Shown here one piece after another: positions 44,115-53,350 of a stretch of DNA of 64,000 bases (positions within the stretch are counted from its first letter, which is position 1; each line of letters opens with the position of its first letter). The DNA comes from Azospirillum sp051124815 (lineage in GTDB: Bacteria; Pseudomonadota; Alphaproteobacteria; Azospirillales; Azospirillaceae). The stretch spans positions 124,001-188,000 of the forward strand of contig NZ_CP118489.1 in the NCBI RefSeq assembly GCF_051124815.1. Direction: 5' to 3'. A model generated the notes under the pieces. It was not told the DNA's origin, ran no database searches, and saw only the letters and a program-made list of their open reading frames with translations. A program made the position numbers and the translations under genes.

Positions 44115-45947
44115 ATGCCGTCCCTGTCCGCCACGAAGCCCGCCCTGCCGGATCTGACTCTGCTGACCGGCCTTGCCACGCCGTTGTGGCTGGTGCGGGC
44201 GGAGGATGGCCGCGTGGTCTGGCTGAACCGGGCGGCCCGCAGGCTGCTCGACCCTGAGTCCGTGGGCGGAACTCTGTGCCTGTCGCCTGCCGGACCAGCG
44301 CCGGCGCCGGCCACCGAACGCGCGGTGACCATCCGCGGCACCGGCGGTGAAGCGCTGGCGCTGACCGTCCGCATCGGCCCCGTTCCGGGGTGCGATCTCG
44401 TGCTGGTGGAGGCGCCGGCCGATCTTGCCGCCCGGCAGGAGGTGGCGCGGCTGAACGAACAGCTTGTCGCCCTGTCCTACGCCTATCCCGACCTGCGGTT
44501 CGAGTTGCGGCGCGACGGCAGCATCCTGGACTTCGCCGCCGGCAGCCCCGCCGACCTCGGCATCCCGACACAGCGCTTCCTGAACGGCCGCATCCAGGAG
44601 GTCCTGCCCGAGGCCGCCGCCGGACCGCTGATGGCGGCGCTGGAACGGGTGGCGGTGGGCGCTACCACCGTGAGCGTCGACATCCGCCTGCCCGTCGACA
44701 GGGCAACCGGCGGCGAAACCGGCGGAGAGGGCGACGCTGTGTTCGAGGCCCGGCTGGTCGCCCTTTCCGACGACGGCGACCGCATCCTCTGCATCCTGCG
44801 CAACATCACCGGCCGGGCCCGGGCGGAGCAACGGGCGGAGCGGGCGCACCGTCTGCTGCTGGATGCGATCGACAGCATCGGCGAGGGCTTCGTTCTCTAT
44901 GATGCCGACGACCGGCTGGTGCTGTTCAACCGGCGCTACCGCGACCTGAAGATCTCCGATCCCGATCTGGCGCGGCCGGGCACGCCGTTCGAGACACTGC
45001 TGCGTGACGGGATGCGGCGCGGCCTCTACCTGATTCCGCCGGAACAGGCGCAGGAGTGGATGGCCAAGCGGCTGGACCTGCATCGCCATGGCGGCCCGCC
45101 GATGGAGGTGCAACTGGCCGACGGCCGCTGGCTGCGGATCGAGGAGCGGCGGACCTCCGACGGCGGGACCGTCGGCCTGCGCACCGACATCACCGACCTG
45201 AAGGCGCGGGCGTTGGAGCTGGCCGCCGCCAACCGCCGCAAGTCCGACTATGTCCACCACCTGAGCCACGAGCTGCGCACGCCGCTGACCGCGGTGATGG
45301 GCTTTGCCGAAATCCTGCGCGACCAGCTGCTGGGACCGCCGGGCAGCCCGCGCTACGGCGAGGCGGCGGCGCAGATCGTCGCGGCCGGCGACTATATGCT
45401 GGAGCTGATCAACAACCTGCTCGACCTCGCCCGCATCGAGGCCGGGCGGCTGGAGCTGCATGAGGAGGATTGCCCGCCCGCCCTGATCGTCGACGCCACC
45501 CTGTCGATGATGGCGGCGCGGGCCGATCAGGCGGGTGTGACACTCTCCGCCAGCCTGCCGGCCGACCTGCCGGTGCTGTGGGCCGATCCGTCGCTGGTCC
45601 GGCAGATGCTGACCAACCTCGTCGGCAACGCCCTGAAGTTCACCGATCCCGGCGGCCATGTGACGGTGTCGGCGGAGCGCGACGCGGCCGGCGGCCTGAA
45701 CCTGGCGGTCGCCGACGACGGCCGCGGCATGCCGCCGGAGCGCATCCCGCAGGCGCTGACCGCCTTCGCCCAAATCCATGACCCGACCCGCGACCGCATG
45801 ACGGCGACGCAGCACGGCTCCGGCCTCGGCCTGCCGCTGACCGCCGCGCTGGTGGAGCTGCATGGCGGCGGAATCGCCGTAGACAGCGCGCCGGGGCGCG
45901 GCACCATTGTGCGGCTGCGCTTCCCGCCGGAGCGGGTGATGGGGTAG
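44115..45947 (+). CDS. PAS-domain sensor histidine kinase
   Basis: 610 residues, with no membrane helices evident. Two PAS-like regions are present (about 20-110, LTGLATPLWLVRAEDGRVVW, and about 250-370, IDSIGEGFVLYDADDRLVLF). The HisKA domain follows with phospho-acceptor His in VHHLSHELRTPLTAVMGFAE, then HATPase with N box NLVGNALKFT, G1 VADDGRGMPPE and G2 GSGLGLPLTAALVELHGG. GGGGAG lies 4 bases before the ATG. No response regulator is adjacent, so it is an orphan kinase. The last PAS is of the PAS-7 type common in alphaproteobacterial kinases. Confidence 0.92.
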   Translation: MPSLSATKPALPDLTLLTGLATPLWLVRAEDGRVVWLNRAARRLLDPESVGGTLCLSPAGPAPAPATERAVTIRGTGGEALALTVRIGPVPGCDLVLVEAPADLAARQEVARLNEQLVALSYAYPDLRFELRRDGSILDFAAGSPADLGIPTQRFLNGRIQEVLPEAAAGPLMAALERVAVGATTVSVDIRLPVDRATGGETGGEGDAVFEARLVALSDDGDRILCILRNITGRARAEQRAERAHRLLLDAIDSIGEGFVLYDADDRLVLFNRRYRDLKISDPDLARPGTPFETLLRDGMRRGLYLIPPEQAQEWMAKRLDLHRHGGPPMEVQLADGRWLRIEERRTSDGGTVGLRTDITDLKARALELAAANRRKSDYVHHLSHELRTPLTAVMGFAEILRDQLLGPPGSPRYGEAAAQIVAAGDYMLELINNLLDLARIEAGRLELHEEDCPPALIVDATLSMMAARADQAGVTLSASLPADLPVLWADPSLVRQMLTNLVGNALKFTDPGGHVTVSAERDAAGGLNLAVADDGRGMPPERIPQALTAFAQIHDPTRDRMTATQHGSGLGLPLTAALVELHGGGIAVDSAPGRGTIVRLRFPPERVMG

Positions 45948-45973
45948 GCGCCCACACACCCAAGAAAATGCCC

Positions 45974-46010
45974 AAGAAAAAACCCCCGCTCCGGGTGGAG
46001 CGGGGGTTTT
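45974..46010. terminator. Bidirectional terminator between the kinase and csp genes
   Basis: A perfect 10-bp stem CCCCCGCTCC / GGAGCGGGGG with a GGGT loop is flanked by an A run on the left and TTTT on the right. It therefore works for both convergent genes. Confidence 0.93.
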
Positions 46011-46036
46011 CTCACATCACAACGACCGATGAGAGA

Positions 46037-46642
46037 TCAGGCCATCTCGATGCGCTGAGCCTCGGGACCCTTGGCGCCCTGGCGGATGGTGACGCGGACC
46101 TGCGCACCGTCGTCCAGACCGCTGATGCCCGACCGCTCCAGCGCACGGATGTGCACGAAGATGTCCTTGCCGCCGGTGGACGGGGCGATGAAGCCGAAGC
46201 CCTTCGACACGTTGAACCACTTCACCGTGCCGTCGACGGTCTCGCCGCCGTCCGAATCGCCGTAGTTGTCGTAACCGCCGCGGCTGCCGCCGTAGCTGTT
46301 GCCGCCGCCGTAGCCGCCGTCGTTGCCCCAGCTGTCACGCTCGCGCGGGGCGCGCGACGGACGGCTCGGAGCGGCGGTCGAGGTGTCGACCGCGTGGATG
46401 GTGGCGACCTGCGGGCCCTTCGGGCCGCGCGACAGGTCGCAGGTGATGGTGGCGCCTTCGGGCAGGCTGTCGTGTCCGCAGAACTGCAGAACCGTGGAGT
46501 GCAGGAAAGCGTCGGGCGACCCATCGTCGGGGGTGACGAAGCCGAAGCCCTTGGTTGCGTTGAACCACTTGACGGTGGCGCGGATGTCGCGCTGGGTGAT
46601 CTCAGGAGCGCGGAAGGAGGAGCGCTGCGGACGGTCGAACAT
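46037..46642 (-). CDS. Double cold-shock-domain nucleic-acid-binding protein
   Basis: 201 residues. Cold-shock domain 1 (about 20-85) has RATVKWFNATKGFGFVTPDD, and domain 2 (about 137-200) has DGTVKWFNVSKGFGFIAPST, each with the RNP1 motif KGFGF. They are joined by a Gly/Tyr/Asn-rich linker (GYGGGNSYGGSRGGYDNYGD). Domain 1 has an altered RNP2 (DAFLHSTVL instead of VFVH), so RNA binding may rest mainly on domain 2. Such tandem CSD proteins are typical of alphaproteobacteria. Confidence 0.93.
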   Translation of the reverse strand: MFDRPQRSSFRAPEITQRDIRATVKWFNATKGFGFVTPDDGSPDAFLHSTVLQFCGHDSLPEGATITCDLSRGPKGPQVATIHAVDTSTAAPSRPSRAPRERDSWGNDGGYGGGNSYGGSRGGYDNYGDSDGGETVDGTVKWFNVSKGFGFIAPSTGGKDIFVHIRALERSGISGLDDGAQVRVTIRQGAKGPEAQRIEMA

Positions 46643-46913
46643 CAGTTATCGTCTCATCTGTCGTGTTAAACCCCATCCCGGCAAGAACCAAAGAAGGGAG
46701 ACCCGGAACAGGGCCAGCGAAGGATGATCGGTTCCGACCCATAATTCAATCGTCATTGCGCGATTCGACCCTGCGCGCACAACAAAAACACCGCCACCGC
46801 CCATTGGGTGGGCGGGGCGGGGCGATTTCGCCGAAAATGTGCAGGTGCAGCGTGACGATTCAGCCGCGACTCAGGGCTTAACCGTCAGGGGCCCAACCGT
46901 CAGGCGTGCAGGC

Positions 46914-47411
<498 letters not shown>

Positions 47412-47599
47412 GGCCTGCTTCTCGGGTGATGGCGTGGCGGGTGATCGCGTGGTCCGGCTGATCGGGGCGCATCCATAGCGCAGCCGCGCTCCGCTTCTCA
47501 AGAGCTTGCTTGAGGCAAATCGGCGCGGCCTTGCGCCCGGACTCCGCCGCCGCTATCAAGCGGCCCCATCCCGTCCCCCATCCGGAAGGCCGTTCGCCG

Positions 47600-48265
47600 A
47601 TGCCTGCCAAAGCGCCCCGCAAAGCAGCCGCCCCCCGGCAGCGGCCCGACCTGTCGCTGGAGGCGGGCTTCGGGCCCGGCCGCCGCGTCTGCGGCATCGA
47701 CGAGGTCGGACGCGGCCCGCTCTGCGGCCCGGTGGTCGCCGCCGCCGTGGTCTTGGCCCCCGAAGGGCTGCCGCCGGAGATCGCCGCCCAGATCGACGAC
47801 AGCAAGGCGGTCAACCGCCGCCTGCGCGAGGAGATCGAGCCGGCGATCCGGGCGCACGCACTCGCCTTCGCCATCGCCGAGGCGTCGGCCGCCGAGATCG
47901 ACGAGCTGAACATCCACAAGGCGACGCTGCTGGCGATGAAACGGGCCTATCTGGCGCTGCCCGGCGCTCCGCCCGACGCGGCGCTGGTCGACGGAAAATT
48001 CACCCCCGACATCCCGTGCGAACGGGTGGCGGTGGTCAAGGGCGACAGCCGCAGCCAGTCCATCGCCGCCGCCTCTATTCTCGCCAAAGTGGCGCGCGAC
48101 AGCGAGATGTTGCGGTTGTCGGTACTGTATCCACACTATGGATGGGACCGAAACGCCGGCTATCCGACGCCCGAGCATCTGGATGCGCTGACCCGCCATG
48201 GTGTCACGCCGCATCACCGAGTCAGTTTTGCACCAGTGAAACGCCAAAAGGCACTAAGCGGCTGA
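47600..48265 (+). CDS. rnhB: Ribonuclease HII
   Basis: Removes ribonucleotides and RNA primers from DNA. Catalytic acidic residues are in GIDEVGRGPLCGPVVAAAVV (Asp and Glu) and in DALVDGKFTPDIPC-type context (ALVDG) with a further acidic residue near DSEML. KGDSRSQSIAAASILAKVAR is the family hallmark. About 221 residues from the ATG at 47600, with GGAAGG upstream. It precedes ccrM by 90 bases, an arrangement seen in other alphaproteobacteria. Confidence 0.95.
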   Translation: MPAKAPRKAAAPRQRPDLSLEAGFGPGRRVCGIDEVGRGPLCGPVVAAAVVLAPEGLPPEIAAQIDDSKAVNRRLREEIEPAIRAHALAFAIAEASAAEIDELNIHKATLLAMKRAYLALPGAPPDAALVDGKFTPDIPCERVAVVKGDSRSQSIAAASILAKVARDSEMLRLSVLYPHYGWDRNAGYPTPEHLDALTRHGVTPHHRVSFAPVKRQKALSG

Positions 48266-48292
48266 CCCGCCGTCACTTGGCAAAGAAAGCTG

Positions 48293-48332
48293 TTGACGGC
48301 GACTCGGCCGCGACTCATTGTCCGGCCGAGTC
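48293..48332 (+). promoter_or_regulatory. ccrM promoter with three GANTC methylation sites
   Basis: A TTGACG box at 48293-48298 and a weak CATTGT at the expected distance overlap GACTC sites at 48301 and 48312, and a GAGTC at 48328, all within 55 bases of the ccrM start. GANTC is the CcrM target, so the gene probably senses its own methylation state through the cell cycle, as in Caulobacter. Confidence 0.7.
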
Positions 48333-48354
48333 CCAGTTCTTTGCCGGTCGTAAA

Positions 48355-49437
48355 ATGCTCCCTGAAAACCGTATCCTGGTCGGCGATTGCATCGCTCTCA
48401 TGAACGATCTGCCGCCCGCTTCGGTCGATCTCGTCTTCGCCGATCCGCCCTACAACTTGCAGTTGGGTGGCGAATTGCTGCGGCCGAACCACACCCGCGT
48501 CGCCGGGGTGGATGACGAATGGGACAAGTTCGACGATTTCGAAGCCTATGACCGCTTCACCCAGGACTGGATGACGGCCGCCCGCCGCATCCTGAAGCCG
48601 GAAGGCTCGCTGTGGGTGATCGGCAGCTATCACAACATCTTCCGCGTCGGCGCCACGCTGCAGAATCTGGGCTTCTGGATTCTGAACGACATCGTCTGGC
48701 GCAAGACCAACCCGATGCCGAACTTCCGCGGCACCCGCTTCGCCAACGCCCACGAGACGATGATCTGGGCGGCCCGCGACAAGGACGCGCGCTATCGCTT
48801 CAATTACGAGGCGATGAAGAACCTCAACGAGGATCTTCAGATGCGCAGCGACTGGCTGCTGCCGATCTGCAGCGGCGGCGAAAGGCTGCGCGACGAGGAG
48901 GGCAAGAAGACCCACCCGACGCAGAAGCCGGAATCGCTGCTGTACCGGGTGATCCTGTCCTCCTCCCGTCCGGGCGACGTGGTGCTGGATCCCTTCTTCG
49001 GCACCGGCACCACCGGCGCGGTCGCCAAGCGGCTCGGCCGCAAATGGATCGGGCTGGAGCGCGACGACACCTATGTCAAGGCGGCCCAGGCCCGCATCGA
49101 CGCGGTGGAGGAGGCGCCGGAGGCTGCCATCCTCGACACCCCGCCCAAGCGCAGCGCGCCGCGCATCCCCTTCGGCTGGGTGGTGGAACGCGGGCTGCTG
49201 CGCCCCGGCTCGACCCTGTTCGACCATCGCCGCCGCGTCGCCGCCCGCGTGCGCGCCGACGGCACGCTGATCGGCACCGGCCCGCGCGGCGACCATCGCG
49301 GTTCCATCCATCAGGTCGGCGCGGCGATGGCCGGTCTGCCCGCCTGCAACGGCTGGACCTTCTGGCACTATGAGGAGGGCGAGGATCTGCGCCCGATCGA
49401 CGTGCTGCGCGAGCGCATCCGCTCGGAGATGCACTGA
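48355..49437 (+). CDS. ccrM: CcrM-type adenine DNA methyltransferase (GANTC)
   Basis: Cell-cycle-regulated N6-adenine methylase of 360 residues, matching the usual length. The beta-class motif order is seen: LVFADPPYNLQLGG (catalytic DPPY) near the N-terminus and VLDPFFGTGTTGAVAKRLGR (SAM-binding) later. The C-terminal extension with PACNGWTFWHY near the end is characteristic of CcrM rather than restriction-type HinfI enzymes. The ATG at 48355 gives the typical MLPENRILVGDCI start. No restriction endonuclease gene is adjacent. Confidence 0.95.
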   Translation: MLPENRILVGDCIALMNDLPPASVDLVFADPPYNLQLGGELLRPNHTRVAGVDDEWDKFDDFEAYDRFTQDWMTAARRILKPEGSLWVIGSYHNIFRVGATLQNLGFWILNDIVWRKTNPMPNFRGTRFANAHETMIWAARDKDARYRFNYEAMKNLNEDLQMRSDWLLPICSGGERLRDEEGKKTHPTQKPESLLYRVILSSSRPGDVVLDPFFGTGTTGAVAKRLGRKWIGLERDDTYVKAAQARIDAVEEAPEAAILDTPPKRSAPRIPFGWVVERGLLRPGSTLFDHRRRVAARVRADGTLIGTGPRGDHRGSIHQVGAAMAGLPACNGWTFWHYEEGEDLRPIDVLRERIRSEMH

Positions 49438-49525
49438 GTCCGCCCCTGACCTGTCCGTCCGGCATAGGGATTGGCGGGGACGGCGGCTTGGCAGCAGTGG
49501 CGCCGCCGTGTTAGGGCTGTCGCCC

Positions 49526-49909
49526 ATGAACAAGCTCTTCGCCACCGTCACCGCCCCGGTGCCGCGTTCGGCCCCGGCGGCGCTGTCCACCCGTTGCTTC
49601 GTCCGCGATCTGGTGATGGACGCGCTGATCGGCGTCTATGCCCATGAACGGGCAAAGCCCCAGCGCATCCGCCTGAACCTCGACCTCGAGGTGATCGCCC
49701 CCGGCGTCACCGGCGAGGATATGGCGACCATCGTCAAGGGTGTGGTCACCCAGGGCCATGTCACGCTGGTGGAGACGCTGGCCGAACGCATCGCCGAGCG
49801 CTGCCTCGCCGACGCGCGGGTGACGATGGCCAAGGTGCGGGTGGAGAAGCTGGACGTCTTCCCCGACGCCGCCAGCGTCGGCGTGGAGATCGAGCGCGCC
49901 CGCGCCTGA
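49526..49909 (+). CDS. folB: FolB-type dihydroneopterin aldolase
   Basis: Folate pathway enzyme of about 127 residues. It has FVRDLVMDALIGVYAHERAK with the conserved I-G-V/I motif, RIRLNLDLEV, and a late VTLVETLAERIAERCLADAR, VRVEKLDVFPDAASVGVEI. The start at 49526 gives a slightly long N-terminus. No other folate genes are nearby. Confidence 0.88.
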   Translation: MNKLFATVTAPVPRSAPAALSTRCFVRDLVMDALIGVYAHERAKPQRIRLNLDLEVIAPGVTGEDMATIVKGVVTQGHVTLVETLAERIAERCLADARVTMAKVRVEKLDVFPDAASVGVEIERARA

Positions 49910-49946
49910 CCCATTTCCCACTCGACAGAAGAGGAAGCCGCTCCCC

Positions 49947-50852
49947 GTGTCCTTGCTCGCCGTTCTCACCGCCGAACAGACCGCCGCCCGTCTTCCTTTC
50001 CCCGCTCTGTGCGACGCGGTGGCCGCCGCCGCCCGCGACTATACCGCCGGCCGCATCACCAGCCCGGAACGGCAGGTGCTGCCGCTGCCCGACGGCGGCG
50101 TGCTGCTGTCGATGCCGGCCACGGCGGCGGACATCGCCATCCACAAGCTGGTCAACGTCAATCCCGGCAACGGCGCCAAGGGCTTGCCGACCATCCATGG
50201 CGTGGTCAGCGCCTTCGACGCCCTGACCGGCGCGCCGCAGGTGATCCTGGATGGTCCCACCGTCACCGCGCGCCGCACCGCCGCCGTGTCGATGCTGGCG
50301 ATCCGGACGCTGGCACCGGCGCCACGCCATGTCGCGCTGCTCGGCGCCGGTACCCAGTCGTCCGGCCATGTGGCGGCGCTGGCAGCGCTCTATCCCGGCA
50401 TCCGCATCGACATCCACAGCCGCAGCCTGGACAGCGCCAAGGCGTTCTGCGCCAGGCAGGACGGGCAGGGGGTGGAGTTGCGGCCGATGAGCGGCGCGGT
50501 CGATCCGGCGGCCGAGGTGGTGATCGCGCTGACCACCAGCCTGTCGCCGATCTATGACGAGACTCCGCGCCCCGACCGCCTGCTGGTCGGTGTCGGCGCC
50601 TTCAAGCCGGAAATGGCGGAGTTCGGCCCGACCGTCGTCCATGGCAGCGAGCTGTTCGTCGACGATCCCGCCGGTGCCCGCCACGAGGCCGGCGACTTCA
50701 TCCAGGCCGGAGTGGAGTGGGGCACCGTCAAGTCGCTGGTCGATGCGCTGGACGGCGGCGCCACGCCGGGCCGCCCGCGCCTGTTCAAGAGCGTCGGCTG
50801 CGCCGCGTGGGATTTGGCGGCGGCGCGCTGCGCGCTGGGGCAGGGCGCCTGA
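49947..50852 (+). CDS. Ornithine cyclodeaminase/mu-crystallin family protein
   Basis: 301 residues. The family signature is HKLVNVNPGNGAKGLPTIHG, the NAD(P)-binding motif is VALLGAGTQSSGHVAALAAL, and DGPTVTARRTAAVSMLAIRT is also present. Members act as ornithine cyclodeaminase or as delta1-pyrroline/piperideine-2-carboxylate reductases. The sequence resembles the reductase type more, but substrate is not proven. The GTG start at 49947 is preceded by GAGGAAG. Confidence 0.88.
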   Translation: MSLLAVLTAEQTAARLPFPALCDAVAAAARDYTAGRITSPERQVLPLPDGGVLLSMPATAADIAIHKLVNVNPGNGAKGLPTIHGVVSAFDALTGAPQVILDGPTVTARRTAAVSMLAIRTLAPAPRHVALLGAGTQSSGHVAALAALYPGIRIDIHSRSLDSAKAFCARQDGQGVELRPMSGAVDPAAEVVIALTTSLSPIYDETPRPDRLLVGVGAFKPEMAEFGPTVVHGSELFVDDPAGARHEAGDFIQAGVEWGTVKSLVDALDGGATPGRPRLFKSVGCAAWDLAAARCALGQGA

Positions 50853-50876
50853 CCGCGCCCCTCACCGCCCCCATCA

Positions 50877-51455
50877 TCACCGACGCAGCGGCACCGCCCG
50901 CTTGACCAGCCGGCGGTCCATGTCGGCACTCGCCACCGTCGGTTCGCCCAGGCTGCGCATGACGAAGGCGAAGGTGTCCATCACCCGGTCCAGCACGATC
51001 TCGTTGTCGTCCGGGCGGCGGCTGACCGACACCACGGCATAGCCGGCGGCGCGGGCCACCGCCGGTTCGCCGCGCAGGCCGCGCACGCCCCAGCCGGCCA
51101 GCGCCTCCTTGCAGCGGAACAGCTCGGCGGCGAAGCCGCCGGCCGACTGGGTGCGGCCGACCACATAGGCGGCGGCGACCGCCAGCGGCGCCAGCAGCCC
51201 GTCCCAGTCCAGGCAATCCTCCCGACCGACCCACACCCCGCCGACCGAGCAGGCGGCGGCGCCGATGGCCTCGCCCAGCCCGGCGCGGAAGGCACGCAGC
51301 GACTCCACCGCCTCGGCCGCCGGCATCGGCTCCACCCGGCGTCCCTCCGGCATCAGCATCAGCCGGCCCGCCCATTCCGACGAGGGCGGCAGCTGTTCGG
51401 TCAGGCGCGCGAGCAGCGCCTCGCGGGCGGCGGCGAAGGGAACGACCTCGGACAT
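50877..51455 (-). CDS. Conserved hypothetical protein
   Basis: About 192 residues beginning MSEVVPFAAAREALLARLTE. It is soluble, with no signal peptide. Recognisable stretches are ACSVGGVWVGREDCLDWDGL, SAGGFAAELFRCKEALAGWG and VLDRVMDTFAFVMRSLGE. I do not recognise the family and see no catalytic motif. It is encoded alone, convergent with the ornithine-cyclodeaminase-like gene, whose stop lies 24 bases away. Confidence 0.7.
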   Translation of the reverse strand: MSEVVPFAAAREALLARLTEQLPPSSEWAGRLMLMPEGRRVEPMPAAEAVESLRAFRAGLGEAIGAAACSVGGVWVGREDCLDWDGLLAPLAVAAAYVVGRTQSAGGFAAELFRCKEALAGWGVRGLRGEPAVARAAGYAVVSVSRRPDDNEIVLDRVMDTFAFVMRSLGEPTVASADMDRRLVKRAVPLRR

Positions 51456-51673
51456 CGGGGCCTGCGGCAATGGTGTGGAGGGGAGGGCGAGAAGAAGCCC
51501 GAGAAACCCGGAATTGTCAAGAGCAAGCCTGTGGGGCGGCAACCCAGGGCTGCGTCCGGCCGGCAATGTCACAGACCGGCAGCGCATAACCGGTCCTTCC
51601 CGGAAAAAATGCGCCGCTTTGCGTTTTTCCGCTTGCCAGGATTCGTCATCGGCCATATAAGGCGGGCCTCCGT

Positions 51674-51749
51674 TCCCGGTTAGCTCAGTTGGTAGAGCAG
51701 CGGACTGTTAATCCGCTTGTCGCTGGTTCGAGTCCAGCACCGGGAGCCA
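51674..51749 (+). tRNA. tRNA-Asn (GTT)
   Basis: 76-base cloverleaf: acceptor TCCCGGT pairs with ACCGGGA, D-arm GCTCAGTTGGTAGAGC, anticodon loop CTGTTAA with GTT at 51707-51709, T-arm GGTTCGAGTCC, encoded CCA. Confidence 0.97.
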
Positions 51750-51753
51750 TCGC

Positions 51754-51830
<77 letters not shown>

Positions 51831-52005
51831 TTCTCTCCTATATCTCCTCAATTCGATGTAGCGGATGATGGCGACTGCCCCACCGGGCGGCTTCGCGCTA
51901 TCATGCGTTCTTCGCCGCGTTCACGATGCGGCCGATGGCGCCGGTTCCCTGTTGTACGGAGTCCGCGCGCCGAACGGCCGCGCAACAGCCGGGGAGGAAC
52001 CGCTC

Positions 52006-52752
52006 ATGCGTTTGTCTGACAAGGTCGCCGTCGTCACCGGTGGGGGATCGGGCTTCGGCGAGGGCATCGCCCGCCGCTTCGCCGCCGAAGGGGCCCGCGT
52101 CATCGTCGCCGACCTGGACGAGGCGGCCGCCGGCCGCGTCGCCGACAGCCTGGGCGAGACGGCGCTTGCCGTCCGCGCCGACGTCGCGGTGGGAGAGGAT
52201 TACGAGGCCATCGTCTCGGCCGCGCTCGGCGAATTCGGCCGGCTCGACATCCTGGTCAACAATGCCGGCTACACCCACCGCTACGGCTCGATGCTGGACG
52301 TGGACGAGGCCACCTTCGACCGCATCTATGCCGTCAACGTGAAGTCGATCTATCACAGCGCCATCCACGCCGTGCCGGTGTTCCGCGCCCAGGGCGGCGG
52401 CGTGATCCTGAACATCGCCTCGACCGCCGGGCTGCGGCCCCGGCCGAACCTGACCTGGTACAACGGCTCCAAGGGCGCGGTCATCACCCTGACCAAGTCG
52501 ATGGCGGCGGAGCTGGCCGCCGACAATGTCCGCGTCTGCGCCATCGCGCCCGTGGCGGGCGAGACCGGCATGCTCCACCGCTTCATGGGCCAGGACACGC
52601 CGGAACGCCGCGAACAGTTCCGCAGCAGCATCCCGCTCGGCCGCCTGTCGACACCGGGCGACATCGCCAACGCGGCGCTCTATCTGTGCTCCGACGAGGG
52701 GAACTTCCTGACCGGCGTGTGCCTGGAGGTGGATGGCGGGCGGTGTATTTGA
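52006..52752 (+). CDS. Short-chain dehydrogenase/reductase
   Basis: 248 residues. Cofactor motif VAVVTGGGSGFGEGIARRFA, ADLDE favouring NAD(H), NNAGYTHRYGSM, catalytic Ser in NIASTAGLRP and the YxxxK pair in TWYNGSKGAVITL, and the C-terminal GVCLEVDGGRCI typical of FabG-like SDRs. GGGGAGGAA precedes the ATG. Substrate unknown. The frame stays open upstream to 51865. Confidence 0.92.
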   Translation: MRLSDKVAVVTGGGSGFGEGIARRFAAEGARVIVADLDEAAAGRVADSLGETALAVRADVAVGEDYEAIVSAALGEFGRLDILVNNAGYTHRYGSMLDVDEATFDRIYAVNVKSIYHSAIHAVPVFRAQGGGVILNIASTAGLRPRPNLTWYNGSKGAVITLTKSMAAELAADNVRVCAIAPVAGETGMLHRFMGQDTPERREQFRSSIPLGRLSTPGDIANAALYLCSDEGNFLTGVCLEVDGGRCI

Positions 52753-52768
52753 GCGCTCCTTGGGGAAG

Positions 52769-52880
52769 TTAGACCCCCACCTAACCTCCCCCGCTGGGCG
52801 GGGGAGGGACTGCCGCCACTTCTTCGGACAAGCACTTGTCTCCTCCCCCGCCCAGCGGGGGAGGGTCGGGGTGGGGGCAA
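52769..52880. repeat. C/G-rich dispersed repeat, full copy
   Basis: Inverted arms: ACCTAACCTCCCCCGCTGGG and CCCGCCCAGCGGGGGAGGGT, around a 38-base spacer, with the GTTAGACCCC border. It overlaps the 3' end of the DUF3306 gene and supplies its C-terminal residues and stop codon. Confidence 0.9.
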
Positions 52881-53350
52881 GTGGCTCCGTCAGCCTGCAT
52901 TTCTGCCACCACCACCACCTCCTCAACCACCTCCTCCTCCCGCTTCTCATCCGGCAGCACGGCGTCCAGCAGGCGGGCGATGTCGTCGGTCGGCAGCAAG
53001 GCGCCATAGCCCGGCGCGTTGTAATCCCAATCATACTCGGCGAAGCCGCGGAATCCGGCGATGACCGGATCGCTCGCCCAGGCCTTGCGCAGGGCCTGAC
53101 GGCGCAGCTCCGCCGGCACGTCGGGGCGGAGGAAGCCGGTGTAGTCGCTGGCGGAATCCAGACTGTCCAGCGAGGGCAGCTCCGGCGCCTCGTCCTCGAC
53201 ACCCCCGGCCCCGACCCCGGCCGCTTCCGCCGGCAGCATGGCGGGCTCCTCCGGCACCACCGGCTCGACTGCCGGCGCCTCGCGCCGCGCCTCGCGTTTC
53301 AGCCGCGACCAGCGGCCGAGGAAGCCGCTCTCCTCCTCCCGCTCAGTCAT
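52781..53350 (-). CDS. DUF3306 domain protein
   Basis: 189 residues. The family start ESGFLGRWSRLKREARRE and the core FLRPDVPAELRRQALRKAWA, SDPVIAGFRGFAEYDWDYNA are clear. The Glu/Val-rich part after residue 135 leads into about 38 residues encoded by the dispersed repeat (CPHPDPPPLGGGG and PPPPSGGG), which are probably not functional. DUF3306 and DUF3305 are commonly encoded with formate dehydrogenase or molybdoenzyme maturation genes. It overlaps the DUF3305 gene by 8 bp. Confidence 0.87.
   Translation of the reverse strand: MTEREEESGFLGRWSRLKREARREAPAVEPVVPEEPAMLPAEAAGVGAGGVEDEAPELPSLDSLDSASDYTGFLRPDVPAELRRQALRKAWASDPVIAGFRGFAEYDWDYNAPGYGALLPTDDIARLLDAVLPDEKREEEVVEEVVVVAEMQADGATCPHPDPPPLGGGGDKCLSEEVAAVPPPPSGGG

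Noticed and set aside
47506..48354. In-frame upstream extension of ccrM giving a 643-codon frame
   Set aside because: The upstream part overlaps rnhB in another frame and has no conserved motif; the ATG at 48355 gives the standard CcrM length.
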